A stretch of DNA of 64,000 nt. Source: Desmodus rotundus. Its lineage: Eukaryota > Chordata > Mammalia > Chiroptera > Phyllostomidae. Each line of letters starts with the position of its first letter. The stretch's first letter is position 1. Shown here piece after piece: positions 44,486 through 55,755 of this stretch. Made by a program: the position numbers and the translations under genes. The stretch covers positions 51,824,873 through 51,888,872 of the forward strand of contig NC_071399.1 of NCBI RefSeq assembly GCF_022682495.2, read 5' to 3'. The notes below the pieces were generated by a model. It ran no database searches. It saw only the letters and a list, made by a program, of their open reading frames with translations, and was not told the origin of the DNA.

Positions 44486-45486
44486 TAGGTTCGAAATGCC
44501 CGCCGCCAGAGGAAAGACGTCTCTCAATGCCAGAGACTGGTGAAAAGGAAAGGAATTATTTATTTAAAAGTTATACAAACTTAGAGTAATGGCTTAATGT
44601 CTTTGATAAGATATTAAAGTCCTCTAGAATATCCACAGATGCACAGTCCTTCCCTCTCCCTGTGCCCAGTCCAGGTTACCGTATCTCAGGAAAGAAGTCG
44701 AAGTCCGTGGTTCAGGCTCCAGGCACCATCAGCTGTGTGGCTGCCGCAATCTCCAGTTAATCCAAAGACATATGGCACCTTCTCACGGCCCACTGGCAAG
44801 AGTCCTTTCTCCCCTTTTCTTCCCAGCAAAGTCACTCCTGCTCCCTAAGCCACGTGGCAAAAAGAAGCACTCCAAAACCACATGGTCCTCTTCTTTTCCC
44901 TCCGTCAGAACCGCATGGTCCTCTGCTTTTTTCTTCAGATCCTTGTGGCCCTCTCTTTCTATGGCTACCATGCCTGGGTTTAAATCCCAGTGCCCATCTT
45001 CCTTTGCAGCCCCATTTCTGACTCCTCTTACAGTCAGTTACACCTGCCAGCATCCCCCTATTCTTCCAGCTTTACTGGGCTGCCATAGTAAGTCTGGGCA
45101 GGTATGGCCCCATGGCATGGAGCCAATCATCTCCAAGCTCTCATGCAGGCCCTGTAACCAGGGGGAGTTGCTTCCCAGTCCCATCTTGAGTGGAATTCAC
45201 TCCCATTCCCCTGTCTCAAAGCATGGCCACAGCTATTTAACACATCCATGAAACCAGTTAAAGGTTATAGATATGTTAAATGACCATACCAGGGGTTAGC
45301 TGCAAAGGTCTTCCTACCCAAAACAGCTCTGAATGCCCCTGCTCCAGGTGTCCCTTCCCCCAGCTCAGGCTTGTGGGGGTGAGGACATCCTATATATATT
45401 TTTCTAATATTTCCTGGACACCTTGAGTTCTGGACCCCATTACAAATCCCTTCTTGGGGCCCTCCTCTTGGCTGCACCCTGCTTCA
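44363..45486 (-). mobile_element. solo LTR of an endogenous retrovirus, 4-bp duplication (family B)
   Basis: A 1,124-bp reverse-strand copy of the family at 25251-26240: sense start TGAAGCAGGGTGCAGCC, end CCTGCTCTGTAACA. Flanked by a perfect 4-bp duplication ATAC (44359-44362 and 45487-45490). It is longer than the other copy partly because of a (CA)n run of about 43 bp (44439-44481) within the 3' part of the LTR, where the other copy has only 'gtgtgtggggg'. No internal retroviral sequence. It lies just downstream of the proposed EPSTI1 end, antisense to the gene. Confidence 0.9.
44439..44481. repeat. (CA)n microsatellite inside the LTR
   Basis: About 21 perfect CA units. It has expanded from a short TG-rich stretch of the LTR, judged against the copy at 25251-26240. 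Confidence 0.95.
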
Positions 45487-47232
45487 ATACTGTTCCTCTG
45501 GTTTTTCAGAGTGGGACAGTTAATTTCCTGAAAGCACAATATTTTTAAAAATTAACTAGACATGAATGTAGTTTGTAAGTGTTTTTGAAACTTGTCTTTG
45601 CTATATGCAACCTATTTCCTATTGCTAATTCAGTTGACTTTTTGATCCTACTTTTATAGCCTTGAACCAGTTTGTAAACTCTAGAGTGCAGGAATATTGG
45701 TTTTCCATGCTGAGTGCTGTGGTCCCCCTCCATAGGAAACATTGCATTCAGTCTTAGAATGAAGGTTGGAGGAATGAAGAATTTTTGCAGCTGGACAACT
45801 AATAATACTTTGCAGCTTTAAGAGATCTTTTGTGCTACTGATTGCTCTGTATGGAAAATATGGAAATTAACTTTCCATATCTGTATATTCAGAGAAACAT
45901 TGGGACTTCAGGTTCGTAGGCCAAGGCCTGGGGTTGGAGACTCACAGAAAGAAGGCAAGGATGGAGTATAGAAAGGACCACGTTTTGTGAGAGTGGTGAT
46001 GGCTGAGGACAGATGGTTCGCAGCTAGTTTCTCTGCAGTAAATAATGCAGATACCGCTGGTTTCCTCCTTTTCTGCCAGCTGAAGCTGTATTGGTGCTGT
46101 TGACACTAACATAAAGCGTTTGGACCATTTGAAATTTTTGCCATTACCTCATCCTGGGTTGGAAGCACTGCCTAACTGATGGTAAATGTGGGGCTTCTGC
46201 AGGCATTTCACTGCTATGGCATGCGGCCATTTCAGCCCTACACCTGCCAGCCTGGCGACCTGACAATCCACACTCGTGTTCAGGTTTTTGTGTCCAGGCT
46301 CAGCATTCCTCACTTGCTGCGGTTTGCCAGAGTGTCACCAGGAACTGATGTAAGGGAAAGGGGTGTTTTTTTTACTTTGGGGATTCTCAGGAAAGTTGGA
46401 CTCAGTGTCTCTTCCATTGCCTGCTGTATCCTGCATTCCCAAACAAACACATTTTGTTCAGGTATCTGTTTTCATTTTCTAAAATATCATTGTGCCGCTA
46501 TGGAGAATTGTGACTTCATGGCCCAAGTTATCTAGAATATGGCTGAGGTTATAAATATCTTCCTTAAACAATTCTCTATTTAGGTGGAAGTAACCAGAAA
46601 AGAAACCATAGTTTTGTTGTGTAAGGGAGTAGACCATTTTGTTTTCATATTTAATCTACCCTGTTGAATTAATTAAAATAAAATTTGACTTGTAGTTAAC
46701 TCTAGATAAGAATCCCAAATTCCTAACACCATCCCCATGTTTTCAGTTCTTTCTTTTTCTGAGGAATAAAATATAAGCAAGATGGATTGTTACAAAAGTG
46801 ATAGGTGTTTGTTATAGAAACTTTAGACACAATGAAGAAGAATAAAAAAAATAGTGGTTTTCACATTTTATCTGTAGATAATCAAAGTTTATTTTTTGGC
46901 ATATACCCCTCCATATATTTTTCTATCTTTATGTGTTTCAAAATCCCTACGATAAAAATTCTTATGGACACTGTCTAATGACTGGATGAAGACAAACACC
47001 TGGAATTAGAACTGGTGGTTCTAATGCAAAAACTATTTATAAGGGTTTTGATATATGTAGTCAAATTACTTCCCAAAAAGTGGCACCAATATTTATTACT
47101 ACCGGAAGTATGCCCTTTACTCTCCCCAATACGATTAGTTGCTCTCAAATCTTCACTTACATGCTGAGTGAAAAATGCAATTGGTAAAGATTAACCCCTC
47201 TTTTTTTCCATAGGTTTACTGGCCATTACTTA

Positions 47233-47233
<1 letters not shown>

Positions 47234-47262
<29 letters not shown>
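47234..47262. repeat. (GT)n microsatellite
   Basis: About 14 uninterrupted GT units. Confidence 0.95.
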
Positions 47263-47265
<3 letters not shown>

Positions 47266-49173
47266 TATAGCTGATTTGTAAGAGATCTCTATTAAGATAG
47301 TATGTTGTAAATATTCTTATTTTATATATATCTTTAATTTAGTAATGTTTAATACTGAAGTTTTAAATATTTGTGTATTTGGATCTATTAATCTTTTTCC
47401 TTTGTGGTTTCTTCTTGGTATTATGTTGTTAGATTTTAAAATGCACAAAGTTGCACTGCACCCAGTGCCCCATTTTGAGAACACAAAGGACTTTTCCTCC
47501 TGCTGGGTGTGGTTTGAGCGGTCCAGGGCAGGGTATCTGTCTCCACGCCCCGCACAGACCTGAGCACCCATGCGTGTCTTTACCCTGGAGAAATGTTTCC
47601 TCTGCTTCATAAAGACTTTGTTTACATCAAAAAACATTGGATGTATTATTTAGGATTTAGGATGATTTTGTTAAAAAAAACATTATAAAAAGTCTACTAC
47701 CAGCTTATTTTTAATTTGAAGATTTGTTTGTCTTTTCAGAAAGTATCTTTAGGAAATTATGCATACTCATATTTCCCTCCAAAATAAAACACAGCATTTA
47801 TAAAAATGAAAACTTAAAGTTAAAAGTCAAGATTTTGTGATAACTATAGCTGAAAATTTGAAATTGATTATAGAAAATATAATAGTGACTATGAGATAGT
47901 GACTATGAGGTTAATTAATTTCCAGGATATTAAACAGATGGGTGATGATTAGTTGGACCTTGTCGTATAAAGGGGGTGTTTAGAAGTGTGGCTGTCAGAG
48001 GAGGTAGCAGGCATTGTATTAGACCCATTTATAGGGGTAAGAAAATAGTAAAGCTATGGGCTTGTTTTCTTTTTTAGTTCTATGAACTAGTGCACATAGT
48101 AGCTCGCTCTTTGCTGGTGTGCATGAAATAAGATTGGAGTAACCTAAAATACATTTACATGAGGAAAAAATAATGCCTTTCAACTTACTGTAAGGATTAC
48201 AGAGAGAATAACAATGTTAGGTATTTCTTTCAGGAGGAAGCCTTGTGTTGGAACTCTTTCCTTTCTAAATATTTCATTGTTTAACAGTGGAGTTTAAAAA
48301 GGATCATAGAAGATTTTTTTTTGTCATAGAATTATATGCCCCAAAGTGAGGATTTTTATAGGCATATCAAGGCAAATGGAGGAATATTTCAATATGTTTA
48401 TTGCCATGTCATTGTGCCACCTGCTGGGGCAGAGGACACAGGGAGACCTGTGCTGCACATGCCCAAGGAAGCTGATTATTGCAACCCCTGTGCTGTGCTG
48501 CCCAGAGCTGTATGTGAGTGCCTGCCACCTCCCCCTCTCTCACTGCCTGGAGAGCACTGCCTGTGGCTGTACTGCAGGATTTTTCAGTCATCACAGGGCA
48601 GACATTTCATTCTACACAAATGTTACATGAGTGATCAACACTGGATTAGGGACTGATTAGAAATTTTAATTTGTATATTTTAGAAATCATAATCATGCCA
48701 AAATGCAACCAAAATTATGCTTTAGTAATGAGGTAGAACACATGAAAAGAATATTTGAAATTGGACATTATGCATTATAGAAATAAAAATTTAAATATAA
48801 TGGTTTTATTCTAGTCTTTTTTGAATATGCACTGCAGAGACACACAGATAAGTGGCACAGCTCCTATCCTCAGGAAAGAGAGTGGTCAGGATAGGCAAGG
48901 TCATGTGACCACAGTGAACAACCCTCACATCGCAGTGGGTCTTAGTGGATGATAGTGTTTGTATGTTGCTTGTGCTACATGTCAAGCACACATCAGCAGG
49001 AGGTCCTGCTCATCCTTGTCACTCAAGGACCCAGGCCAACGAAGGCTCCATTTTTTCTTGTTTCTCCTGTAGTGAGGGAGAAGATAGCAGTAGTATTTTG
49101 TACTGGGTACTTAAATGCCTTCACCAGGAAATGATGCATACTATTTCTGTTTATATTTCATTGGCCAGGACAA

Positions 49174-49241
49174 GTCATATGGCTATCCCTAGCTTTAAAG
49201 GAAAAGGGTCATATGGCTATCCCTAGCTTTAAAGGAAAAGG
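49174..49241. repeat. perfect 34-bp tandem duplication
   Basis: The 34-bp unit beginning GTCATATGGCTATCCCTAGC occurs twice head to tail (49174-49207 and 49208-49241) without a mismatch, so the duplication is recent. Confidence 0.97.
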
Positions 49242-50024
49242 GAAGTAGAATTCTACAATGTTTCCAGAAGAGAACTGAAATATTTGTAAATATCTCTAAA
49301 GACTACATGCCCCTCTGCCCCCCACCAAAATGCACTCTTAGATTGAAGAAGCAAGATACAAGCACATGAAATCTTAAGATTAAATATACATATAAATGCA
49401 AACAATAGCAGAAACCCAATTCAGTTCAAAATTTATTAAGGGGATAGTATATCTCAGGCACCATGTTAGGCAGACTACAAAGATGTAAAAACCAGCCAGA
49501 AAGAACTTTATATTGAGTTAGGGACATACACAGAGACTACCTAAAAAAGTGAAATAAGGACTCTGCAAAGCAATAAGGCAGGAGATGTAAGATACAGATC
49601 ATAGAAGGCTTTGGGTCATATCAAGTAGCTTGGGCTTTTGAGGGGTATGAGCAGGGAATGGACCTGATTAGATTTTTGTTTTAAATAAATCATGAGTGTT
49701 CCATTGTAGATGGATTTGAGGAAGGCAGGACCAGAGGCAGAGCAACTAGTTAGAGTTGATTACCTCAGTCCTAGTGACCTAGGATGACAGTTCTAAGCTA
49801 CAGCATTGAGTGGAGATAGGGATAAGAGAGTGAACATGTGGAGTTTTAAGGATATTTAAAAAAAGCAGGACTTTTATAAGTGACTGAATGTAGATGGAGA
49901 GTAACAAGTCAGATATGAGTTTCATATTTCTAGCCTGGCTGAGGGTGATATGACCACAAAGATAAATTTTGTGGCATGTCCAAGAAAGAGGAGCCCTGGT
50001 ATGGTCAATAAGGAGTTTTAAAGA

Positions 50025-50145
50025 CTACTGATGTAAACTCAGTAAGTTCAGGGACTTTGTCTTATTCAATGTTGTATTCCCAGTGGCTTGAATGGAGCCT
50101 AACATATAATAGTGATTCAATAGATGTTTGATAAATGAATGGATT
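50025..50145 (+). repeat. L2/MIR-type 3' end fragment
   Basis: 'ctcagtaagttcagggactttgtcttattcaatgttgtattcccagtggcttgaatggagcctaacatataatagtgattcaatagatgtttgataaatgaatgg' follows the order of the L2 3' end (gggactttgtct...ccagtgcct...gcacatagtaggtgctcaataaatgtttg). Confidence 0.65.
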
Positions 50146-52097
50146 TTATGGAGTAAGATTTTCATAGATGAAGAGATAGAAGTTTGGTGTTGGTGGGGGA
50201 TGGAAAGTAGGGACCAAAGTGGCTGGACCTTTATACCCACACCTCACCCAATCACCAGGGCTATCTGGGAAGGGGCATGACATTGGACGGGGCCACTCTC
50301 TGTAGCTGAAGCAGACTCTGAAGAAGCTGACAAAGGCTGTCTTGTTCACTGTACTGCCCACCGCTGAGTAGCAACTCCTTCTTTCAAGAGGCATCTGGGT
50401 ATCAACATTGTCTATGACATGTTGTGTCTAGATAAGATTGGGAAAAGTGAGATAGTTATCTATGGGTATCCTCTGATCTAACTATAGTGAGAACACAGTA
50501 TTTGTGACTCATGTACTACTGGACAAGTCTAACGTAGCAAGTGAAAACACCAAATGGTACATGCCAGAGGCTGTGGCCTGCTGAGATGGATGTTAGTGAG
50601 CAGGAGTTTGTTAGGAAGTGCTCTTGGGATCACCAGCTCTGTGAGGAGAAAGAGGAAGAGGACTGAGCAGAAAGAGAAGCTGGCCCTGAGGCAGCCTCAA
50701 CACAGGGAACTCTGAAGCTGGTGAAGGGGCCAGACCTTTGTTCCTCCACATAAACCAGTCGTTGGATGTGGGTAATTTGGGAAGAGGGTGTAGCCATCGT
50801 TGAGATGACACTGTTCCTCTGAAGCAATTGTGATGAGGGCTAACAGCTAGGGCTTCCTGCCAGAAGCCCTTTCGGCAGCTAGGAGAAAAGTCCTTCAGTC
50901 CTGAGGGGAGCTCTGAGAGAAAGAGGCACATCCCAGCATGACACTTCTACCATCTGCAGAAGTCTGCAAAGCCCATCCTGGCTAACTTTGATGCCAACAG
51001 TAGTAGTAGTAGTAATTGGCCTAAAAAAGTCCTGAACAAATGCTGAAAGAATTAAGAGCTCAGACAACAGGTAGAAACTAAGACTGTCTCTAAGCAAGTC
51101 AGAAAAAAAGTCAGCCTCTCTATACTGGAGTCCAAGGCAAGATTTCTAGGGGAAAAGAACAACTTACATTTGACCACCTTGAAGGTAAGATGCTGATCCA
51201 GTGATATTTTTGAGCTGACTTACTTGGATTTTCACTTGGGCTTCACTCAAATGCCAAAGGATTTAAGTAGATTATTTAACCCATTTTTTTTCTAGAGTGT
51301 AGTATGGCAGTGCTTTTTCATTTTGTGGTGTCTGCTTTCATTTTCAGGAGTCTGCATTTAATCATTGTGCCTGCTGCCCTATCCTGATCACTCAGCAGAC
51401 CCCACTGCCATTCAGGGCTCTCTGGCTGCAGGTTCCAGTGTGTTCTGTGCCTGATTATTTGGCCCCCACTCTGCACATAGCTGCACTCTCCCTTGAGCTG
51501 TGAGCAGAGGATTTTTTTTTTCCCCACAACAATTGTAAAACAGAGGAAATCATCCACACCAATCCTTACAAAGAGCCCAGGGAGCCGAAGCTGTTCCAAA
51601 TGAGGTGCTTCTGCCAAAAGAGTACGGGAAAAGTGACCCTGGCTATGAGAAGGAGACTGGTGCATTTTGTTTCATTATGAAATCGAACCAAGGGTGAGAG
51701 GAGGTTAAAATACCTTTATTTAGCTCTCAATCACTGTCATGGCTGGCTCACGGTGCTATGGAATTGTGAGGGAGGGAGACATAGCAGAAGGAGCTCTGCA
51801 CTAGACATCAGCCCCTCTTAGTCCCTGACATCTGATTCCCCATGGATCAGGGCTCATTTATCTTATCACTCCCACTGCCCAGGGGAGTGTTTCACTGAGG
51901 GTGCTCGAAGTGTCTGCTTTTGTTATAGGAATTTTCCCCACCCTGCCAAATGTAGCTTGTATAAAGAAAGAATAAAATAGGGGTGGAAAAAGCCTAAGGA
52001 ACTCCTTATGTAGAGTAAACAGAAGCAGTCTGGCTTCTCACCCAGGTGTCTGAGTACCTAAGGGAAGCAGTTTCCCATAACCTTGAATGGGCCTGAT

Positions 52098-52968
52098 TGT
52101 TGGGAACCGCCCTGCCTGGTTTCAGAGGCTGTAACCCCTCATGGTTAAGGCTGAGTTAGAGTTGGGACCATAAGCCACTAAGGAGACAAAGCTTGTCTCC
52201 CTGGCAGGGGTACCACCTCTGCCCACTTCACCCTGCTTGGCCCTGAGCTTGACCAGTTAGCCAATGACAGGTAAGAATCCTCAAGGGAGGATCAACCTAA
52301 GACAGGCTCTGGTCACGGAAGAGGCCCTCAGGGAAGGACTCGGGGGGCTGTGGAAAAAGGGGGTGATGGACCCTCGCCCCTCGGCTTTGAAATAGCCTGA
52401 GTACTCATTCTGTCTGCAAGAAGTCTCCTAATCTCTTGGCTGCCTTACTTCCCTTGCCTGACTTAAGCCTGAAGCAATAACAGAGGGCAGTGCAGTCCTA
52501 TGCTGGGAGGGGCGGATTCCCTGGGGAATCAGGCCTAACAAAAATACATACATTCCTGTGAAACCTACTTAATTTGTACCCTCAGTTTAAGAGATAAGGG
52601 TCCAGACCTGAGATGAGTCTGGCGCCTAAAGTTTTATGGCCCTCTAACTGATTGGCTGTAACTCAGAATAAGCCCTCAGAGTTCTCTGTAAACCATGTAT
52701 TGTTTAACCCTTACTGGCTGACAATGATTGATGAGCTTTATCCGTATTCCTATGCGAATGAACCTAATAAAAGCCCCTGGAGAGAGAGGCTCTGGGCCCT
52801 TCTCCCCCTGAGAGAAACGGCCACCTTTCCTACCCAAGCAGATCATGTCTTGGTAGTCTTTTTCTCCGTCCGTGGCGGAACCGGGGGGCTGCGTTAAAGC
52901 CCCCCAACACCTGATAAATAGGGTTCTCACAGCCTTGAGACTGGGTCCAATTAGCGGTTCCCATAACA
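52098..52968 (+). mobile_element. solo LTR of an endogenous retrovirus (family A)
   Basis: An 871-bp LTR in sense orientation starting TGTTGGGAACCGCCCTGCC and ending GCGGTTCCCATAACA; the start GGGAACCGC and the end GCGGTTCCC are complementary. It aligns with the reverse copy at 14513-15384 throughout. 'cctaataaaagcccctgg' at about 52766-52783 is the TATA/polyadenylation-like element. A GC-rich stretch follows before the end. Flanks are CCTGAT and CTGAAT, at best an imperfect 6-bp duplication. No internal genes. Confidence 0.88.
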
Positions 52969-53760
52969 CTGAATGTGCTCACATGTGCAGAATCTCACTA
53001 TGTTATACAACCTATTTTGGCTCTCTGCTGGCTTTGTTTGTCTCTAGTATTTAAGGGGGTAGGGACTCCCCACTGGGTGTCACACAGGGGACAGGTGACA
53101 TGCAGTGAGACTTGCAGAGACATGCAGGGGAACACACAGCTAACAGTGTGCATGGCTCGCCCACCTATGAATAAAGGCATTTGAAGCTCCCCATGGTTCC
53201 ATGGATATTCTTCTGTCTTCCCAAATCTAGAGTGGACCTGTCAGGCCTTGAGCAGTCACAACACAAGTTATAAAATGTTTTTTTAATCCACACTGCACAT
53301 TTCTCTACCCCCATCACCCAGAGCACAGTACACTTTTTCTAACATTGTACCTTGCATCCCAATGAAATACCTTATATTTACCCTTGTGGAATATTCTGTC
53401 TGGACTTGTTTGGACATGTGCTCAGACTTGGAGCAAATTTTACGTCCCAAGAATAGAGTCCTGTGATTGGGTAGACCTGACATTTGCGTTTTCACCATTC
53501 TCTACTTCTTGGTATCCTATTAGATATATGATGAATCTTTTCTTCTATTCTTCATGTTTCTTAATCCTTCCTGCATAATTTATATTCTATTATAGTTGAT
53601 TGTGCTGCATTTTGTGTAATTTCCTTAAATATGTTTGTAGTTTACTAATTCTATCTTGAGCTGGTTTCATTTGCTATAACCTACTCACTGAGGTTTTTAA
53701 AAATTTTAATAAATAATTTTTGAAATAAAATAGTTTATTAAAATGTAATTTTGTTCCTAA
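52969..53760. other. intergenic sequence, nothing recognised
   Basis: Unique-looking DNA between the LTR and an old L1. Confidence 0.45.
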
Positions 53761-55410
53761 TACTTTTTATTTTGGTTAAAGAAAATAAACCCAAATAACA
53801 TGAAATCTACCCTCTTACTAAATTTTTCAGTGTCTGGTCTTAAACAAGTACAATGTGGTACAGCAGCTTTCTAGAACTTTTTCATCTTTCATAACTGACA
53901 CTCTGTGCCCACTGAACAGTAACTCCCCATTTCTCCCTGTCCACATAGAAGCAGCCACTATGCTACCTTCCACTTCTATGATTTTGACAACTTGAGATAT
54001 CTCATGTAGGTGAAATCATGTAGTATTTGTCCTTCTGTGACTGGCTGATTTCACTTTGCATTATGTCCTCAAGGTTCATCCATGTTGTAGCATATGACAG
54101 GATTTCTTTCCTGTTAAATACCATTATAGGTATATACCACATTTTCTTTAACCATTTATTGTTGGGCCACTTAGGTTGTTTTCACCTTTTGGCTATTGTG
54201 AATAACACTGCTATGAACATGCAAGTGCAGATATCTTGAGATCTTGATTTTTTAAAAATAAATACCCTGAAGTAGTATTTCTGGATATCTGGACATGCTG
54301 GTTCATACAGTAGTTCTGTTTTTAATATTTTGTTGAGACCCTATACTGCTTTCCACAGTGATCACACCAGTTTATATTCACTCCAGTAGTACACAACGTT
54401 CTAGTTCTTCCACATCGTCTCCAATGCTTCTTATTTTTTGTTGTTTTATTTTATTTTTAGAATGGCCATCCTAACAGGTGTGAACTAATACCTCATTATG
54501 GCTTTGATTAGCATTTCTCTGATGATTAGTGATATTGAGCATCTTGTCCTATGCCTGTTAGCCATTTGTACATTGTCTTTGGAGATATGTGTATTTAAGT
54601 CCTTTGTCCACTTTTAAATCAGGTTATTTGTTTCTGCTCTTGAGTTTTAGAAGGTTTTTAATATTTTGGATATTAAACCCTTATCAGCTAGATGGTTTAC
54701 AAATAGTTTCTCCCATTCTATGGGTTGCCTTTTTACCCTAATGATTCTTTTTTTTTTTTTTTTTTTTGCTGTGCAGAATATTTTTGGTTTCATGTACTCA
54801 CACATCTAGTTTTCCTTTAGTGGACAAATCCAAGAAATTATTGCCAATAGAAATATTATGAAGATTTTCTTTATCTTTTCCTCTAGAAGTTTCATTATTT
54901 CAGGTCTTATATTTAAGCCTGTAATCCATTTTGAGTCGATTTTTGTGTGTGGTGTAACATGAGTCCAATTTAATTCTTTTTCATATGGGTATCCCATTTT
55001 CCCAGCATCATTTGTCAAAGAGAATTTTTTTTCCATTATATAATCTTGGCACCCTTGTCAAAGATCATGTGGCAATATATGCATAGATATTTCTAGGCTT
55101 TCTATTCTGCTTCATTGGTCTATATATGTGTCTTTATGCCAGTGCCATACTCTTTTGTCTACTATAGCTTTGTAATATTTTTAGGATATTTTTAAATTTA
55201 TGGATTTGAGATTGAGAGAGAGAGAGAAAGGGAGAGAGAGAGACATCAATTTCTTGTTCCACTCATTTATTCATTCATTGGTTGCCTCCTGTGTGTGCCC
55301 CAACCAGAGAGGGAACCTGCAACTCTGGTGCATCAAGACAATGCTCCAACCAACTGAGCTACTTGACAAAGGTTGCTTTGTAACATGTTTTGAAGTTATG
55401 CTTTCTCAAG
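53761..55410 (-). mobile_element. ancient L1 (L1M-like), 3' UTR and ORF2 end
   Basis: On the + strand the old-L1 order is clear: 'atgattttgacaacttgagatatctcatgtaggtgaaatcatgtagtatttgtccttc', 'gggccacttaggttgttttcaccttttggctattgtgaataacactgctatgaac', 'gtgtgaactaatacctcattatggctttgattagc', 'ccctaatgattc(t)n gctgtgcagaa', 'gtaatccattttgagtcgatttttgtgtgtggtgtaac'. Coding is fully decayed. A SINE interrupts it at 55178. More diverged than the L1s at 35495 and 55756. Confidence 0.82.
55178..55374 (-). mobile_element. Ves-type SINE
   Basis: Reverse strand: 'ctttgtcaagtagctcagttggttggagc' head, 'gcaggttccctctctggttgggg' body, 'aatgaataaatgagtggaacaagaaattgatg' and a (CT)n tract. Flanked by GCTTTGTAATA (55167-55177) and GCTTTGTAACA (55375-55385). 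Confidence 0.9.
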
Positions 55411-55747
55411 ATTGTTTTGGAATCATTAATTTTTTAAATGTGTTTTGTTTTTGTTTTCAATTTTTCTCTTTTTTTTTCTTGTGCCCAGCAATTTCCTTTT
55501 AGTTTCTATTCTTATTTTATAACCTCTTTCAGATTTTTTTAACTACTCTAGAACTTGTGGTGTTAAACCTACTGATGATTATTACTACTGATTCTCCTTC
55601 AAGTAGTTGCATTTCTTGTGTGATTTGTAATTTTTTACTTGTAAGCTCCTGTTTAACTGGGGTTGGTTTTCTATGTATGTTATGCACTCTTTTGTAGCTC
55701 AATTTTGTACATATTTGCTTGGGCTTCAGGGATTACTGGTACTAAAG
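55411..55747. other. intergenic sequence, possibly more old L1
   Basis: AT-rich; 'tctttttttttcttgtgcccagcaatttcc' and following sequence could be a continuation of the old L1 but lack a firm anchor. Confidence 0.35.
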
Positions 55748-55755
55748 CAGTTTTT

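Larger units (their letters stand above)
45491..52091. other. intergenic region, mostly unique DNA
   Basis: No gene is recognised. Contents seen: a (GT)n run at 47234-47262; a 34-bp perfect tandem duplication at 49174-49241; an L2 3' end at about 50025-50145; an (AGT)n run near 50999-51014. Open frames of 60-118 codons (for example 46179-46535, 48336-48656, 50611-50931) have no recognisable domain. Human FAM216B is expected beyond the EPSTI1 3' end in mammals, but I did not find its coding sequence here on either strand. Confidence 0.5.

Noticed and set aside
46179..46535. 118-codon open frame downstream of EPSTI1
   Set aside because: No recognisable domain, not similar to the neighbouring gene expected in mammals (FAM216B), and no evidence of promoter or splice sites.
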